Origin: Deinococcus cellulosilyticus NBRC 106333 = KACC 11606
Lineage (GTDB): Bacteria > Deinococcota > Deinococci > Deinococcales > Deinococcaceae
Assembly (NCBI RefSeq): GCF_007990775.1
Contig: NZ_BJXB01000005.1
Location: 186,001 to 250,000 of the forward strand
Direction: 5' to 3'
Length of the DNA stretch: 64,000 bases
Below, piece by piece: positions 60,506 to 64,000 of this stretch (position 1 is its first letter; each line of letters opens with the position of its first letter). The translations under genes and the position numbers were made by a program. Below the pieces are notes generated by a model that worked only from the letters and a program-made list of their open reading frames with translations, did no database searches and was not told where the DNA came from.

Positions 60506-60934
60506 ATGCAGACGGTGCAGCAGACACGTCTGCCCGGTGAGACAGCAGGGCTCTGGTATCTCGCGCTCAACTTTCTGGTGCCTGGATTCTGGGCTCTGAT
60601 CAGCCCACAGGGCTTCTACCAGAATTTTCCCCTTCCAGGACACCCCTGGGTTGCAGCAGATGGTCCTTACAATGAGCACCTGCTGCGGGACTTCGGCAGC
60701 CTGCAACTGGCCCTCGCTGCCCTGACCCTGGCCTCCATCTTCTGGCCTGCTCAGGCAAGCACACGTGTGGTGGCGATCAGCACATTGATTTTCGGGGCTC
60801 CCCACCTGTTCTACCACGTCACCCACCTGCACACTTTCTCGCAACCTGCAGACATGATTGCTGCCGTCACCCTGCTGGCCCTGCAGGTGATTGTGCCCCT
60901 CCTGCTGCTGCTTCACAGCCCTGCAAAAAGATAA
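60506..60934 (+). CDS. Small membrane protein of the TetR-SDR operon
   Basis: 142 aa from ATG 60506, three bases after the SDR stop. Four membrane helices (LWYLALNFLVPGFWAL, LQLALAALTLASIFW, VVAISTLIFGAPHLFYHV, IAAVTLLALQVIVPLLLLL). Its helices contain a conserved-looking FGSLQLALAALTLA and HLFYHVTHLHTF segment, possibly a small DoxX-like or related quinone-linked protein. Function unknown. Confidence 0.6.
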   Translation: MQTVQQTRLPGETAGLWYLALNFLVPGFWALISPQGFYQNFPLPGHPWVAADGPYNEHLLRDFGSLQLALAALTLASIFWPAQASTRVVAISTLIFGAPHLFYHVTHLHTFSQPADMIAAVTLLALQVIVPLLLLLHSPAKR

Positions 60935-60937
60935 AAG

Positions 60938-60988
60938 CCAGCATCCCGGTCTCCAGAGGATGTGTGCCGTTGGAGACCGGGATGCTGG
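60938..60988 (+). repeat. Long perfect hairpin after the operon
   Basis: An 18-bp perfect stem: CCAGCATCCCGGTCTCCA at 60938-60955 and its complement at 60971-60988, with a 15-base loop. No T run follows, so it may be an RNA-stabilising or processing structure, or the remains of a mobile element, rather than an ordinary terminator. Confidence 0.75.
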
Positions 60989-61171
60989 TTGCCTGACTGC
61001 TCTCAAGGAAGTGGTGTTCTGTAGAGACGGCAACCCGGAAGAAAGGGGTAAGGAGAAGTGCGAATTCCGGGGTACCTTCAGCCTAAAGGGCCAGATGCAG
61101 GATCTCAAAGAGAAAGCAAACATCTGGAAGGGATTCCATCTGCAGAACTTTTGCTGAATTGAGCAGAAGTT

Positions 61172-61286
61172 GGACAAGATCCCCCTGCTTCTGCGCTTTG
61201 CTTGAAGCGGTCCCCTGTCAGCGTTGGGAGGACAAGATCCTCCTGCACCTCGCTTCGCCTGGTGGTTCCCCCGTCAGCGTTGGGCG
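61172..61286. repeat. Tandem pair of about 58-bp repeats before alaS
   Basis: GGACAAGATCC(C/T)CCTGC...GTCAGCGTTGGG occurs twice head to tail, at 61172-61229 and 61230-61286. Further along (61340-61392) is a G-rich stretch with AAGGGGGGACAGCC and CAGGGGGGATC. No gene is visible between 60989 and 61497; no T-box specifier or antiterminator motif was found either. Confidence 0.6.
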
Positions 61287-61461
61287 ATTGTAGAACGTCT
61301 AGGATGGTCTCCAGTTCAGTCTTTCACCAACCCCCTTTTGTTAAGGGGGGACAGCCTTGCAGTGCGGAGCACCAGGCAAGGCAGGGGGGATCTGACCTCA
61401 GAAACCTCAAACGCCAGATCTAAAGGGCAGGAGACCTCTGGCTTACAGCCATTTGCTGGAT

Positions 61462-61490
61462 TTGGCCTCTCACAGGGACCTTTGTATAAT
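61462..61490 (+). promoter_or_regulatory. alaS promoter, leaderless
   Basis: TTGGCC (61462-61467), a 17-bp spacer and a perfect TATAAT (61485-61490), followed seven bases later by the ATG at 61498. The transcript would start at or next to the start codon. Confidence 0.75.
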
Positions 61491-61497
61491 CCTAGGG

Positions 61498-64000
<2,503 letters not shown>

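Noticed and set aside
61000..61497. T-box riboswitch for alaS
   Set aside because: No antiterminator AGGGTGG motif or specifier loop seen, and the TATAAT box seven bases before the ATG leaves no leader.

Overview
The window looks like one chromosomal stretch of a Deinococcus species, probably one of the moderate-GC lineages. This is inferred from the gene set (acuABC, a riboswitch-controlled btuFCD, glpD, lptF/lptG, Pth, AlaS, a DUF1999-like protein) and from the many host genes that carry a TANNNT -10 box only 5-7 nt before the start codon. That leaderless arrangement is well documented in Deinococcus. No name was given and no search could be run.

Layout. (1) 1-19763 is the right-hand half of a siphovirus-type prophage, almost all on the + strand. 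It holds the end of an upstream gene, the tail tube protein, a tail-assembly chaperone with a -1 frameshift extension, an HK97-gp10-like protein, an inward-facing exported moron gene, a 2038-aa tape measure protein, distal tail proteins, a lysis cassette (small membrane proteins and a GH108 muramidase) and surface or lectin-like proteins. It ends in a gene-free 0.4 kb with a 20-bp palindrome, three phased DnaA boxes and a 3' fragment of tRNA-Gly(CCC), which I read as the attachment site. The integrase and the intact tRNA must lie left of the window. (2) 19.8-28.3 kb is host DNA rich in small uncharacterised genes, including a 474-aa helical-repeat protein followed by a 40-aa exported-peptide gene, a uronate-dehydrogenase-like enzyme and several short genes below usual annotation cut-offs. 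(3) 28.3-33.6 kb has a FecR-domain secreted protein and the cobalamin uptake operon btuF-btuC-btuD behind a cobalamin riboswitch with its own attenuator, followed by a 2Fe-2S protein. (4) 33.6-44.6 kb has a PKD+CAP secreted protein, mutY, uppS, trmH, a P-loop kinase, glpD, a Nudix hydrolase, a histidine phosphatase and acuA/acuB/acuC. (5) 44.9-48.4 kb has lptF-lptG-birA, then a strong promoter firing into an intergenic cluster of eight DnaA boxes. (6) 48.4-61 kb has a pth-trpF fused reading frame, regulators (TetR x2, MarR), lepB, a patatin, a nucleotidyltransferase, tRNA-Ala(GGC), alkA, a Bcr/CflA-type transporter and an SDR operon. (7) 61.5-64 kb is the start of alaS, cut by the window end.

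The genes form recognisable modules: phage tail and lysis, B12 acquisition, acetyl-CoA synthetase control (AcuA acetyltransferase, AcuC deacetylase), base-excision repair (MutY, AlkA) and cell-envelope functions. Overlaying the host part is a family of about eleven 30-235 bp intergenic elements (34.6-58.0 kb) with inverted terminal arrays of short motifs. Several supply the stop codon or C-terminal residues of neighbouring genes. The observations most worth following are the origin-like DnaA cluster far from any dnaA gene in the window, the repeat family, the helical-repeat/peptide pair, the pth-trpF fusion and the tail-chaperone frameshift.
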